DNA from: Bradyrhizobium sp. CCBAU 53340
Lineage (GTDB): Bacteria > Pseudomonadota > Alphaproteobacteria > Rhizobiales > Xanthobacteraceae
Length of the DNA: 64,000 nucleotides
Reading direction: 5' to 3'
Assembly: GCF_015291645.1 (NCBI RefSeq)
Contig: NZ_CP030055.1
Location: 2,170,001-2,234,000 of the forward strand
Below are positions 50,770 to 59,892 of the stretch, one piece after another (position 1 is the first letter of the stretch; each line of letters begins with the position of its first letter). Both the position numbers and the translations under genes were made by a program. Under the pieces are notes generated by a model. That model worked only from the letters and a program-made list of their open reading frames with translations, ran no database searches and was not told the origin of the DNA.

Positions 50770-51593
50770 GGCTGCGCGATGTCCAGCAATTCACTGCGAA
50801 TCTCCTCGGCGAGCCGCAGCGTCATGTGCTTGCGCCAAAGCGGTTTGCCGTGGATGTCGGTGTGGTACAGGTCATCCGTGATCTGCTGCGCAATCGTATC
50901 GCGAAGCGCGCTCGCGTCAGGCGGCTTGGCCAAGGAAAGCTGGATCGGCCGCACTGTCGATGCGGTGACCGTGAGCGTCAGTTTGCCATTGGCGTCCAGG
51001 CTGCCGATCACAAGCGCCGCGGAGCGGCCGACCGGCGCGAGCGAGATCTGGCGAAGTGCGGAGCGGCGCTTCAGTGCGGCAAGTGGAATGTCGATCTGCC
51101 GCAGCAAATCGCCCGGCGACAGGCGGTTGCGCTGGTTGCCCGTGACGAATTCGGCGACGGGAATCCTCTGCTCGCCGCCGCCGGCCTTCCAGATGGTGCA
51201 GACGCCGTCGAGCGCTGATGTGAGCGAGATCATCGGTCCCGCCGGCAGCGACATGCAGAGATTGCCGCCCACCGTTGCCGTCTTCCAGATCTTGAACGAA
51301 GCGAGAAAGGCGCGGCAGCATTGGCCGATCAGCGGTGCGGCGAGCCAGTCGGGCGGGCAGGTGAACGCATCGAGCTGCGAGATGGTGCAGGTGGCGGCGA
51401 TGCTGAGATGATCAGGCATGATTGTCAGCGCCGGCCATTTCAGATCGGTAAGATCGATCAGCCGCGTGAGGTGGACCTGCGGCTCCGAGAACAGCCACGT
51501 GCCGCCCGCGAGCCAAGCATCACCTGGCGTCCAAACGGGCAGTTCGGAGCGCGTTTGCGGATGGGAGACCGCTGTGATGGTATTCAAGTCCAT
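50766..51593 (-). CDS. Molybdenum hydroxylase FAD-binding subunit (xanthine dehydrogenase-like)
   Basis: A 275-residue FAD subunit of the CoxM/XdhB type. LAGGTWLFSEPQVHLTRLID and TVGGNLCMSLPAGPM correspond to the two FAD-binding loops (GG-T and TxGGN). It is translated just before the FeS-Mo subunit, with overlapping stop and start. It transfers electrons from the iron-sulfur centres to an acceptor. AGPMISLTSALD is a diverged form of the region that usually reads SPAAD. It is divergent from the deaminase gene at 51747. Confidence 0.88.
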   Translation of the reverse strand: MDLNTITAVSHPQTRSELPVWTPGDAWLAGGTWLFSEPQVHLTRLIDLTDLKWPALTIMPDHLSIAATCTISQLDAFTCPPDWLAAPLIGQCCRAFLASFKIWKTATVGGNLCMSLPAGPMISLTSALDGVCTIWKAGGGEQRIPVAEFVTGNQRNRLSPGDLLRQIDIPLAALKRRSALRQISLAPVGRSAALVIGSLDANGKLTLTVTASTVRPIQLSLAKPPDASALRDTIAQQITDDLYHTDIHGKPLWRKHMTLRLAEEIRSELLDIAQP

Positions 51594-51636
51594 GGCTGCG
51601 AGAATGCCTGCACCGGGTGATTTGACTTAAGGGAAA

Positions 51637-51648
51637 GTCTTGCAAGAC
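51637..51648. promoter_or_regulatory. Candidate operator palindrome in the xdh / deaminase promoter
   Basis: GTCTTGCAAGAC is a perfect 12-bp palindrome in the 153-bp region between the divergent FAD-subunit and deaminase genes. A similar site, ACTTTGCAAGT, lies at 45757-45767 before the DUF3830-puuE operon. A purine-responsive repressor site is the suggestion. Confidence 0.4.
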
Positions 51649-51746
51649 CAGCGCCAAGTGGCAACAACAAGTCGCAGCAATAACGCTCTCGGGATGGCCT
51701 CTGGCTTGCAGGTCATTCGTTAACGAGGGCGAGGAGAAACAGAGTT

Positions 51747-53096
51747 ATGGGTGACTCAAAGCCGATCTGGATCAGGGATCCCTTGGCCATCCTCGCTGAC
51801 GGCGCGGAGCGCGGGATCGTTGTTAAGGGTGGCCGTATCGTCGAGCTCGTGCCTTCAGGCGGAACGCCGGCGACCGCCGATATCACGGTGTTCGATGCGC
51901 GTGAGCATGTCGTGCTGCCGGGCCTCATCAACACCCATCATCACTTTTATCAGACGCTGACGCGGGCATTGCCTGCCGCGATGGACCGCGAACTGTTTCC
52001 CTGGCTTCAGGCGCTCTATCCGGTGTGGGCGAAGCTGACGCCTGAGGCGCTGGAGCTCGGCGTCACCGTGGCGATGTCCGAGCTCTTGCTCTCGGGTTGC
52101 ACCACCACGACCGATCATCATTATGTCTTCCCGGCGGGGCTCGAAGAATCCGTCGATATCGAGGTCGCCGTCGCAAAGCGGCTCGGCGTGCGCGTGCTGT
52201 TGACGCGCGGCTCGATGAACCTGTCGCAGCGCGACGGTGGCCTGCCACCTGACAGCGTCGTGCAGGACGAGGATACGATTCTCGCCGATAGCGCGCGCGT
52301 GGTCGCCAAGCATCATCAGCGCGGTGCGGATGCGATGGTGCAGATCGCGCTCGCGCCATGTTCGCCGTTCTCGGTGACGACCTCGCTGATGCGCGCCACC
52401 GCCGATCTCGCCGACAAGCTCGACGTGCGCCTGCACACTCATCTGGCCGAAACCGAGGACGAGAACAAATTCTGCCAGCAGATGTATGGCTGCCGGCCGC
52501 TCGATTATCTCGAGCAATGCGGCTGGCTCAATGCGCGGACCTGGCTCGCTCACGGCATCTTTTTCAACGCCGACGAGATGAAGCGGCTCGGCAAGGCGAA
52601 GACGACGATCAGCCACTGCGCGTGCAGCAACCAGTTGCTGGCGTCGGGCTGCTGCCCGGTGTGCGAGATGGAGGAGGCGGGCGTCGGAATCGGTATCGGC
52701 GTCGACGGCTCGGCCTCGAACGATGGATCGAACCTGATGCAGGAGGTGCGCGCAGCCTTCCTGCTGCAGCGGGCGCGCTATGGCGTGACCAAGGTGAGCC
52801 ACAAGGATGCGTTGCGCTGGGCCACCCGGGGCTCGGCGGCCTGTGTCGGTCGCCCGGAACTCGGTGAGATCGCGGTCGGCAAGGCTGCCGACCTCGCGCT
52901 GTTTAGGCTCGATGAGCTGCGCTTCTCCGGCCATGGTGATCCCCTGGCCGCGCTGGTCCTGTGCGGGGCGCATCGGGCTGACAGGGTAATGGTGGCGGGG
53001 AACTGGGCCGTGATCGACGGCGCGATTCCCGGACTGGACGTTCCGGACCTCATCCGCCGGCACAGCGCCGCGGCGCGGGCGATACAGGCGGGATAG
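51747..53096 (+). CDS. 8-oxoguanine deaminase-like amidohydrolase
   Basis: A 449-residue amidohydrolase of the TrzN/guanine-deaminase group. The metal site is visible: GLINTHHHFYQTLTRALP, HTHLAETEDE and GVDGSASNDGSN, with WLAHGIFF between them. TDHHYVFPAG is typical of the 8-oxoguanine deaminase branch. It would convert 8-oxoguanine (or a related aminopurine or triazine) to the hydroxy form and ammonia, feeding the adjacent molybdenum hydroxylase. GAGGAG lies upstream of the ATG. Triazine hydrolases share these motifs, so the substrate is not certain. Confidence 0.88.
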   Translation: MGDSKPIWIRDPLAILADGAERGIVVKGGRIVELVPSGGTPATADITVFDAREHVVLPGLINTHHHFYQTLTRALPAAMDRELFPWLQALYPVWAKLTPEALELGVTVAMSELLLSGCTTTTDHHYVFPAGLEESVDIEVAVAKRLGVRVLLTRGSMNLSQRDGGLPPDSVVQDEDTILADSARVVAKHHQRGADAMVQIALAPCSPFSVTTSLMRATADLADKLDVRLHTHLAETEDENKFCQQMYGCRPLDYLEQCGWLNARTWLAHGIFFNADEMKRLGKAKTTISHCACSNQLLASGCCPVCEMEEAGVGIGIGVDGSASNDGSNLMQEVRAAFLLQRARYGVTKVSHKDALRWATRGSAACVGRPELGEIAVGKAADLALFRLDELRFSGHGDPLAALVLCGAHRADRVMVAGNWAVIDGAIPGLDVPDLIRRHSAAARAIQAG

Positions 53097-53198
53097 GAAA
53101 TAAATAGAGGGGGCGACCACAAGTGCCGGGTGCTTCTGGCCACCCCCTCCGAACCTCCTCCGGGAGGAGCAGGTGATTTAGTCGATGCAAGAAGCGTG

Positions 53199-54278
53199 CT
53201 ACTTGCCCGGCAGCTTGTCGTCGATGCCCTTGACGTAGAAATTCATGCCGAGGATCTGGCCGTCGGCGAGATTGGCGCCGCCCTTGCACTCGATCTCCTT
53301 GCCGTCCTGCCCAATGACCGGGCATTTGAACGGGTGCAGCTTGCCGGCGGTGATCGCCGCCTGGGCATCCTCGGCGATCTTTTTCACGTCGTCAGGCATG
53401 TTGGTGTACGGCGCCATCGCGAACATATGGCTGTCGAGGCCGCCCCATGTGTCCTCGGACTTCCAGGTGCCGTCGAGCTCGGCCTTGACGCGGGCGATGT
53501 AGTAGGGGGCCCAGGTGTCGAGGATCGAGGTGAGCTGGGTCTTCGGACCGAACTTGATCATCTCGGAGTCCTGGCCGAAGGCGAGCTTGCCGCGTTCGCT
53601 GGCAATCTGCATCGCGGCCGGCGAATCCGTGTGCTGCATGATCACGTCGGCGCCCTGGTCGATCAGCGCCTTGGCGGCGTCAGCCTCCTTGCCCGGGTCG
53701 AACCAGGTGTTGGCCCAGATGATCTTGACCTTGATGTTCGGGTTGATGCTCTGAGCCGCGATCATCGTCGCGTTGATGCCGGAGACGACCTCGGGAATCG
53801 GGAACGAGCCGATATAACCGAGCACGCCTGACTTCGACATCTTGGCCGCAATCAGGCCTTGAATGTAGCGGCCCTGGTACCATTTCGAAGAATAGGTCGA
53901 CATGTTTTTGTCGCGCTTGTAGCCGGTGGCGTGCTCGAAATGCACGTTCGGATATTTCTTCGCGACCTTCAGCGTCGGGTCCATGTAACCGAACGAGGTC
54001 GTGAAGATCAGCTTGTTGCCGGCGCGGACGAGCTGCTCGATGGCGCGCTCGGCGTCGGGGCCTTCGGGCACGTTTTCGAGATAGGTGGTTTCGATCTTGT
54101 CGCCGAACTCCTTCACCAGCGCCTGGCGCGCAAGCTCGTGTTGATAGGTCCAGCCGAGATCGCCGATCGGGCCGAGGTAGATGAAACCGACTTTCAGCTT
54201 GTCGGCAGCGGAGGCTGCGCTGACGCTCCCGGCGAGCAGAAGCCCGGCAGCCAGCGCAAGAAGTGATTTCCTCATCAT
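53199..54278 (-). CDS. BMP-family nucleoside/purine ABC substrate-binding protein
   Basis: A 359-residue periplasmic binding protein of the Bmp/PnrA family. The signal peptide is MMRKSLLALAAGLLLAGSVS. LKVGFIYLGPIGDLGWTYQHE, IFTTSFGYMDPTLKVAKKYP and HTDSPAAMQIASERG are the family signatures. Family members bind guanosine, adenosine or other purines. GGAG is 4 bp from the first of two adjacent ATGs. It stands with two permeases and an ATPase (54355-57923) in one direction. Confidence 0.93.
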   Translation of the reverse strand: MMRKSLLALAAGLLLAGSVSAASAADKLKVGFIYLGPIGDLGWTYQHELARQALVKEFGDKIETTYLENVPEGPDAERAIEQLVRAGNKLIFTTSFGYMDPTLKVAKKYPNVHFEHATGYKRDKNMSTYSSKWYQGRYIQGLIAAKMSKSGVLGYIGSFPIPEVVSGINATMIAAQSINPNIKVKIIWANTWFDPGKEADAAKALIDQGADVIMQHTDSPAAMQIASERGKLAFGQDSEMIKFGPKTQLTSILDTWAPYYIARVKAELDGTWKSEDTWGGLDSHMFAMAPYTNMPDDVKKIAEDAQAAITAGKLHPFKCPVIGQDGKEIECKGGANLADGQILGMNFYVKGIDDKLPGK

Positions 54279-54354
54279 TAATCTCCAAACATCAGGGGAA
54301 AGCCACGATCCGCAACGTGCGCGCCCCATCGCGCACGCTGCGGAAATCAAAACT

Positions 54355-55272
54355 CTAGCGATCAGGCACGAACACGGTGCCGAGCGCGGCCGGTGCGGTC
54401 GAGCCGCCGGTGCGCGCTCGGGAGAGCAAGACCAGCACGATGACGGTTGCGAGATAGGGCAGCGCCGACATGAACTGCGAGGGAATGCCGACGCCCCAGC
54501 CTTGCGCATGCAGCTGGAGGATCGTCACCGCACCGAACAGATAAGCGCCGACCACGAGCCGGCCCGGCCGCCAGGATGCGAACACGACCAGTGCCAGTGC
54601 GATCCAGCCGCGGCCCGCGGTCATGCCGGGAATGAAGAACGGCGTATAGGCGAGCGGCAGATAGGCACCCGCAAGTCCGGCGCAAGCGCCGCCGAACATC
54701 ACGGCGAGAGTGCGAATGCGCAGCACGGGATAGCCGAGCGCGTGTGCGGAGATGTGATTGTCGCCGCACGCGCGCAGAATCAATCCCGCGCGCGTGCGGT
54801 ACAGGAACCACCACACGCCGACGATGAGTGCGATGGAGAAATAGACGAAAGCGTCCTCGCCGAACAGCACGCGGCCCATCAATGGAATGTCGGTAAAGCC
54901 GGGAATGTACAAGTGCGCGGCTGGCGTCAGTCGCTCGCCGACGAAACCTGCACCGATCAGGCCTGACAGGCCGATGCCGAAAATGGTCAGCGCGAGTCCC
55001 GTCGCGACCTGGTTGACGGCGAGGCCGAGCGCCATCAGCGCGAAGATCAACGACATCAGCATACCCGCGACGATGCCGAACAGCGCGCCGACGAAGATTG
55101 ATCCGGTCAGCCAGGCGCCGCCAAAGCCGCAAGCGGCGCCGACGATCATCATGCCTTCGACGCCGAGATTGAGCACGCCGGAGCGCTCGGTCACGAGCTC
55201 GCCGGTTGCCGCGATCAGGAGCGGTGTCGAGGCGGCGAGGACCGACAGGATGATGGCTTCAACCAGCTCCAC
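54355..55272 (-). CDS. ABC transporter permease, BMP/nucleoside type (second permease)
   Basis: A 305-residue inner-membrane permease of the BPD_transp_2 family with about nine helices. Typical stretches are TPLLIAATGELVTERSGVLN, GVEGMMIVGAACGF and the late GRGWIALALVVFASWRPGRL. It starts at a GTG within the last 14 bp of the other permease gene. It works with the permease at 55259-56350 and the ATPase at 56334-57923 in purine or nucleoside import. Confidence 0.92.
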   Translation of the reverse strand: MELVEAIILSVLAASTPLLIAATGELVTERSGVLNLGVEGMMIVGAACGFGGAWLTGSIFVGALFGIVAGMLMSLIFALMALGLAVNQVATGLALTIFGIGLSGLIGAGFVGERLTPAAHLYIPGFTDIPLMGRVLFGEDAFVYFSIALIVGVWWFLYRTRAGLILRACGDNHISAHALGYPVLRIRTLAVMFGGACAGLAGAYLPLAYTPFFIPGMTAGRGWIALALVVFASWRPGRLVVGAYLFGAVTILQLHAQGWGVGIPSQFMSALPYLATVIVLVLLSRARTGGSTAPAALGTVFVPDR

Positions 55273-56350
55273 GGGTCACCTGTCGGTTCGGGAAGGCCAG
55301 CTTGAAGCGGTAGAGAATGAGAGAATCGCAGGCGAGCACGTAGAACAGCAAAATGCCCTGGAACACCTTGGTGACGTCCAACGGGATCTTCATTGCGATC
55401 TGCGCCTGCTCGCCGCCGATAAAGGTCAATGCGAGAAAAAGGCCTGCAATTAATATTCCAAGCGGGTTCAAGCGGCCGAGGAAGGCGACGATGATCGCAG
55501 TGAAACCGTAGCCGGGCGAGATGCCGGGCTGGAGATGTCCGACGGGACCTGCGACCTCGATGATGCCGGCAAGGCCGGCCAACGCGCCTGAGACCGCGAA
55601 GGTCAGGATAATCAGCTGGTTGGCGTTGAACCCACCGAACCGAGCGGCGCGCGGCGCGGCACCCACGACGCGGATCTCGAAGCCCTTGATGGTGCGTCCG
55701 AGCAGGATTGCTGCGGCTGCAACGACCAGCAATGCGATGATCGAGCCGAAATGCAGCCGGCCGCCTTCGATCAACAATGGCACCGTCGCCACAGGATCGA
55801 ATTCAGCCGTGGTCGGGAAGTTGAAGCCGTTCGGGTCGCGCCAGGGACCGCGCACGAGATAATCGAGGAGGAGATCGGCGACATAGACCAGCATCAGGCT
55901 GGTCAGGATTTCACTGGCGCCGAATTTCACCTTGCAGATCGCCGGGATCAGCGCAAAGAGCGCGCCAGCAGCGGCAGCAAGCACCAGCATCGCCGGCAGC
56001 ACCCAGGCGCCGGCGTCGGTGCCTTGCGTCTTCACAGCGATCCAGCTTCCGGCAACAGCACCGATCAGGAATTGCCCTTCGGCGCCGATGTTCCAGGCAT
56101 TGGCGAGATAGCAGAGCGACAGCCCGATCGCGATCATCACCAGCGGCGTCGCCTTCACCGCGATCTCCTGCAGCGAATAGCCGTCGGCCAGGGGCGCGAT
56201 GAAATAGGCGTGGAGCGCGAGCAGCGGATTCTTGCCAAGGATCGCGAACAGGATCGTCATCGTGACGATCGTGAGCCCGATCGCGATCAGCGGCGAGACC
56301 AGCGCGATCGTGCTGGAGCGCTCGGTGCGCTTCTCAAGCACCAATTGCAT
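55259..56350 (-). CDS. ABC transporter permease, BMP/nucleoside type (first permease)
   Basis: A 363-residue permease of the same family with ten hydrophobic segments. ATPLVMIAIGLSLCYLANAWN and IGAEGQFLIGAVAGSW carry the conserved NIGAEGQ motif, and GYGFTAIIVAFLGRLNP is the late conserved loop. I chose the ATG at 56350 (MQLVLEKRTERSS) because upstream residues in this frame overlap the ATPase gene without family similarity. It still overlaps the end of the ATPase gene by 17 bp. Confidence 0.92.
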   Translation of the reverse strand: MQLVLEKRTERSSTIALVSPLIAIGLTIVTMTILFAILGKNPLLALHAYFIAPLADGYSLQEIAVKATPLVMIAIGLSLCYLANAWNIGAEGQFLIGAVAGSWIAVKTQGTDAGAWVLPAMLVLAAAAGALFALIPAICKVKFGASEILTSLMLVYVADLLLDYLVRGPWRDPNGFNFPTTAEFDPVATVPLLIEGGRLHFGSIIALLVVAAAAILLGRTIKGFEIRVVGAAPRAARFGGFNANQLIILTFAVSGALAGLAGIIEVAGPVGHLQPGISPGYGFTAIIVAFLGRLNPLGILIAGLFLALTFIGGEQAQIAMKIPLDVTKVFQGILLFYVLACDSLILYRFKLAFPNRQVTRGAG

Positions 56351-57923
56351 GCGCGGCCTCCTTCGGCTCAAGACTGCTGCCGCCCATGAGAAGCCCGAGC
56401 TTTTCGCGTGTGGCATCGCGCGTAGCGAGCGGCTCCGACAGCCGGCCGTGGAACATCACGGCGATGCGGTCGGCGATCTCCGTGAGCTCGTCGAGATCCT
56501 GGCTGGTCACGAGCACGGCGGCACCTGCGGTAGCAAGATCGAGCAGCGCCTGGCGGATGACGGCGGCGGCGCCGGCGTCGACACCCCAGGTCGGCTGGCT
56601 TACCACCAGCACGGCCGGGTTGCGCAGAATCTCCCGGCCGACGATGAATTTTTGCAAGTTACCGCCAGAGAGGCTCGCTGCTTCCGGATCGCGCTTGGCC
56701 TTGCGCACGTCGAAAGTCTCGGTGGCCTTGTCCACCGTCTTCAGTGTGGCCGCTGTGTCGATGAAGCCATGATTGACCATGCCGCTGGCGGCATGTCCCG
56801 TCAGTAGTGCGTTCTCCGACAGTTTCATGCGCGGCGCGGTGCCGTGGCCAAGCCGCTCTTCGGGCACGAAGGCGGCGCCGAGCTTGCGGCGCTTAGTGAT
56901 CGAAAGGTGGCCGGCGGCGATGCCTTCGATGACAACGGTGCCGGGATCCTTCGACAGCCGCTCGCCGGATAATGCCGCGAACAGCTCATCCTGACCGTTG
57001 CCGGCGACGCCGGCGATGCCGAGGATCTCGCCCCCTTTCAGCTCGAACGAGATATGCTCGAGCCGTACACCGTGCGCCTCGTCGGGTGCGAGCGAGAGAT
57101 CGTTGACGACCAGCCGCGGGATCGTGGTCTGGCGGCCGGGGGCCGACCTCACTTCCTTGATCTCGCCCCCAACCATCATGCGGGCAAGCGAGGCTGCAGT
57201 CTCGACCCGTGGATTACAGGTCTGGATCTTCCGGCCGCCGCGCAGAATTGTGGCGGTATCGCAGAGGCGCTTCACCTCCTCGAGCTTGTGGCTGATGTAG
57301 AGGATGGCGCGGCCTTCGGCCTTGAGGCGCTCCAGCACGACAAAGAGCTGGTCGGCCTCCTGCGGCGTCAGCACCGCGGTCGGCTCATCCAGGATGAGGA
57401 ACTTCGGGTCCTGCATCAGCGCCCGGACGATCTCGATGCGCTGGCGTTCGCCGACCGACAGCTGCCAGACCTCGCGCTTGGGATCGAGCGGCAGGCCGTA
57501 GGTCTTCGACACCTGTTCCAGCCGTGCCGACATGTCCTTGAAGGATTCCTTGCCGTCGAGGCCGAGCGCGACATTCTCGGCGACGGTGAGATTGTCGAAC
57601 AGCGAGAAGTGCTGAAACACCATGCCGATGCCGCGGCTGCGCGCCTCGGAGGGACCGGACAGCACGATCGGCGCGCCCTGCCAGCGGATCTCGCCGGCGC
57701 TGGGCTGGATCAGACCGTAGATCGCCTTCACCAACGTCGACTTGCCGGCGCCATTTTCGCCCAGCAGCGCGTGGATTTCCTTCGGCCAGACGTCAATGTC
57801 GATGGTGTCGTTGGCGAGGAAATCCCCATAGCGTTTGGTGAGGCCGACCGTTTGAAGCAACGGGGCCTCACCGGAATGCAGGCCGTTAGGCGTCGAATCT
57901 AACATTCGCTGATACGCTGGCAT
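56334..57923 (-). CDS. ABC transporter ATP-binding protein, duplicated, nucleoside/sugar type
   Basis: A 529-residue fusion of two ATPase domains. The first has Walker [10 protein letters not shown], a VFQHFSLFDNLTV Q-loop, LSVGERQRIEI and [10 protein letters not shown]. The second lacks a normal Walker A (GVAGNGQDE) but has LSGGNLQKFIVGREI; its Walker B region reads VLVVSQPTWGVD, with Ser-Gln replacing Asp-Glu. The second site is probably inactive, as usual in this family. It heads the importer operon and fits the binding protein at 53199. Confidence 0.92.
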   Translation of the reverse strand: MPAYQRMLDSTPNGLHSGEAPLLQTVGLTKRYGDFLANDTIDIDVWPKEIHALLGENGAGKSTLVKAIYGLIQPSAGEIRWQGAPIVLSGPSEARSRGIGMVFQHFSLFDNLTVAENVALGLDGKESFKDMSARLEQVSKTYGLPLDPKREVWQLSVGERQRIEIVRALMQDPKFLILDEPTAVLTPQEADQLFVVLERLKAEGRAILYISHKLEEVKRLCDTATILRGGRKIQTCNPRVETAASLARMMVGGEIKEVRSAPGRQTTIPRLVVNDLSLAPDEAHGVRLEHISFELKGGEILGIAGVAGNGQDELFAALSGERLSKDPGTVVIEGIAAGHLSITKRRKLGAAFVPEERLGHGTAPRMKLSENALLTGHAASGMVNHGFIDTAATLKTVDKATETFDVRKAKRDPEAASLSGGNLQKFIVGREILRNPAVLVVSQPTWGVDAGAAAVIRQALLDLATAGAAVLVTSQDLDELTEIADRIAVMFHGRLSEPLATRDATREKLGLLMGGSSLEPKEAAHAIGA

Positions 57924-58487
57924 GGGACGAGTTGCCTCAATAGTGGGCTAGTTTAAACCGCCGCGTAAGGTGTGAAAAAGCGTCATCCCTTGCTCAACGC
58001 TTCGGCAGGAAGCCGGTGTCGCGAGTCGCGGCCGTTTTTGCACGCGAGTTCTCCCCAATCCGCGCCTTGCAGGGCCGTCCCAGGCTCGCCTTCCACGACC
58101 TGGCTGTTGCAAATTTGTGACGGCTCAAACCAAATCGGAACTCGCTGTGCAGGCTTGACGTGAAGTTGAGCAGGGTGGCGCCATCGCTCGTATGCACTGG
58201 ACCGCGGCTCGCCGATCGCTTCGACGGGCGCGCTTGGATCCTGGTCTCAACGCAAAAAGCAAGCAGAATCAAACGGGATAGTTCGGCAATGGCGTCCTGG
58301 CGTCGTCGATCGACGGGGAGGGCTCTCGTACAAAATTTCGCAATATTCGGCTGCGCCATGTCGCGTGCTGCCAAAACAAGCGGCATGCCTTGAAAAAAGT
58401 TGAGGCTTCTCACCTCGGGACTTCGGCGCAAGTGTCGCACCCAAGGGACGTTCATTTCTTACGCGTCCAAACTTGGGGGTATTCAGG
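57924..58487. other. Intergenic region without recognised gene
   Basis: These 564 bp separate the divergent importer operon and the Tsx-like channel gene, so they must hold two promoters. I see open frames with no domain or good start site. GGATG at 58486 is the channel start context. No clear operator, riboswitch or repeat was recognised. Confidence 0.5.
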
Positions 58488-59594
58488 ATGTCGTTTCGTT
58501 TCAGGGCGATTGCAGCCGCAGCGCTGTCACTTGCTACGCTCGCCGCTGGTGGTCTGGCCAAGGCTGCGGATCTGCCGGTCAAGGCTGCAAAGAAGGCGCC
58601 TGACCTCCCATTCTTCCTGGTGATCGACGACCGCGTGTCGTTCTCCTGGATGCCGAAGGGCACCGACCCCGGCATGTGGAGCGTGCGCCCGGATGGCAGC
58701 ATCAATGGCAAGACGGCCAAGCAGGTGTACTCGTTCACCCACTTCGACCTGTGGGCCTACGGCACCAACTTCTTCACCATCTCGATGTTCAAGTCGGGTC
58801 ACAACGACCCTGCTTCGCCCTGTGTCGCGCCTGGCGTGACGATCACCGGCGGCGCTGCCGATTGCGCCGGCGCAACCGAGATCTACGGCCTGTTCCGCTC
58901 GACCTTCGGCTGGAACGAGTTGTTCAACACTAAGGCCTTCACGATGGGGCCGTTGCACAACATCTCGTTCGAAGTCGGTATGGACGGCAACACCGAGAAC
59001 AACTTCCTCGCGCCCGCCAAGCGCGACGTCGTTGCCGGTCTGCAGTTCGCCTTCGATCTTCCCTACAAGGGCTACTTCAACGTCGCGCCGTTGATGTACT
59101 ACGAGTTCCTGAACCACAACGCGTTCACCCAGTGCGGCTTGTTCGGACCGGGCGTGGCGGGCGTGACCTGTAACTCGGACGGCAATGTGAGCTATCGTCC
59201 GACCTGGGCTGTCGAAATCAACTACTACATGGATCTCGGCTTCCTGCCGCCGAACATGCAGTTCTGGTCAATCAGCGGCCGTGCTGGCTGGTATGGCCCG
59301 AAGGGCGACTCGAACGGCCTGCCTGCGCTCTCCGGTATCGGCCGGTTCTCCACCTCGTCCAAGACCGAACTGAACAGCGAACCGGTCCGCCTGACCTTCG
59401 ACGCTTCGAAGGCGGTCTGGGGCGACAAGTACTCGCACTTCGTCGACCTTTGGGTCGCCTACCGCTACTGGCAGAACAAGTTCGGCCTCGATCACAACGC
59501 CATGCCCGGCGTCTGCACGGTCGCGGCGACTGGTCAGAGCACCAATAGCTGCACCGAGTCCACGGTGTATGGTGGTGTGACTGTGAAGTTCTGA
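58488..59594 (+). CDS. Tsx-like nucleoside-specific outer-membrane channel protein
   Basis: A 368-residue outer-membrane barrel protein. The signal peptide ends GLAKAA. FTHFDLWAYGTNFFTISMFK is close to the Tsx-type strand pair that begins the nucleoside channel. LFRSTFGWNELFNTKAF and QFAFDLPYKGYFNVAPLMYY continue the barrel, and the C-terminus is VYGGVTVKF with the terminal Phe. It is divergent from the purine ABC importer and fits as the outer-membrane step of purine nucleoside uptake. Tsx itself is shorter, so this is a larger variant. Confidence 0.85.
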   Translation: MSFRFRAIAAAALSLATLAAGGLAKAADLPVKAAKKAPDLPFFLVIDDRVSFSWMPKGTDPGMWSVRPDGSINGKTAKQVYSFTHFDLWAYGTNFFTISMFKSGHNDPASPCVAPGVTITGGAADCAGATEIYGLFRSTFGWNELFNTKAFTMGPLHNISFEVGMDGNTENNFLAPAKRDVVAGLQFAFDLPYKGYFNVAPLMYYEFLNHNAFTQCGLFGPGVAGVTCNSDGNVSYRPTWAVEINYYMDLGFLPPNMQFWSISGRAGWYGPKGDSNGLPALSGIGRFSTSSKTELNSEPVRLTFDASKAVWGDKYSHFVDLWVAYRYWQNKFGLDHNAMPGVCTVAATGQSTNSCTESTVYGGVTVKF

Positions 59595-59619
59595 TCGTCT
59601 GAGGATCTCCAAGGTTTGG

Positions 59620-59655
59620 ATGACGCCGCGCGGAGATGCGCGGCGTCATTCATAT
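59620..59655 (+). terminator. Terminator after the Tsx-like gene
   Basis: GACGCCGCGC and GCGCGGCGTC form a perfect 10-bp stem with a GGAGAT loop, 27 bp after the stop codon. It is followed by ATTCATATTT. Confidence 0.85.
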
Positions 59656-59675
59656 TTGCGGAGAGAAACGCTGCC

Positions 59676-59766
59676 GTAGGGTGGGCAAAGCAAAGCGTGC
59701 CCACGCATCTTTTGCGATCAAGAGAGATGGTGGGCACGGCGCAAACGCGCCTTTGCCCACCCTTGT
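59676..59766. repeat. Intergenic palindromic repeat
   Basis: GTAGGGTGGGCAAAGC at the left end pairs in inverted form with GCCTTTGCCCACCCT at the right. It is another member of the dispersed hairpin elements seen across the window. Confidence 0.7.
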
Positions 59767-59892
59767 ATTAGCGCGATCGCCTATAGTGAGCCGTTCCATG
59801 AGGAATGGCCCAGCCCGGGTAGCCGCCCGAGCTGGGTCGCCGTTCGATCGGATCGGTGCCCATCGAAGCCTTGAGGGCTGTCTGACGTAGGA

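Noticed and set aside
48265..51411. A 1048-codon open frame on the plus strand
   Set aside because: It lies opposite the molybdenum hydroxylase genes, whose iron-sulfur and molybdopterin motifs are unmistakable.
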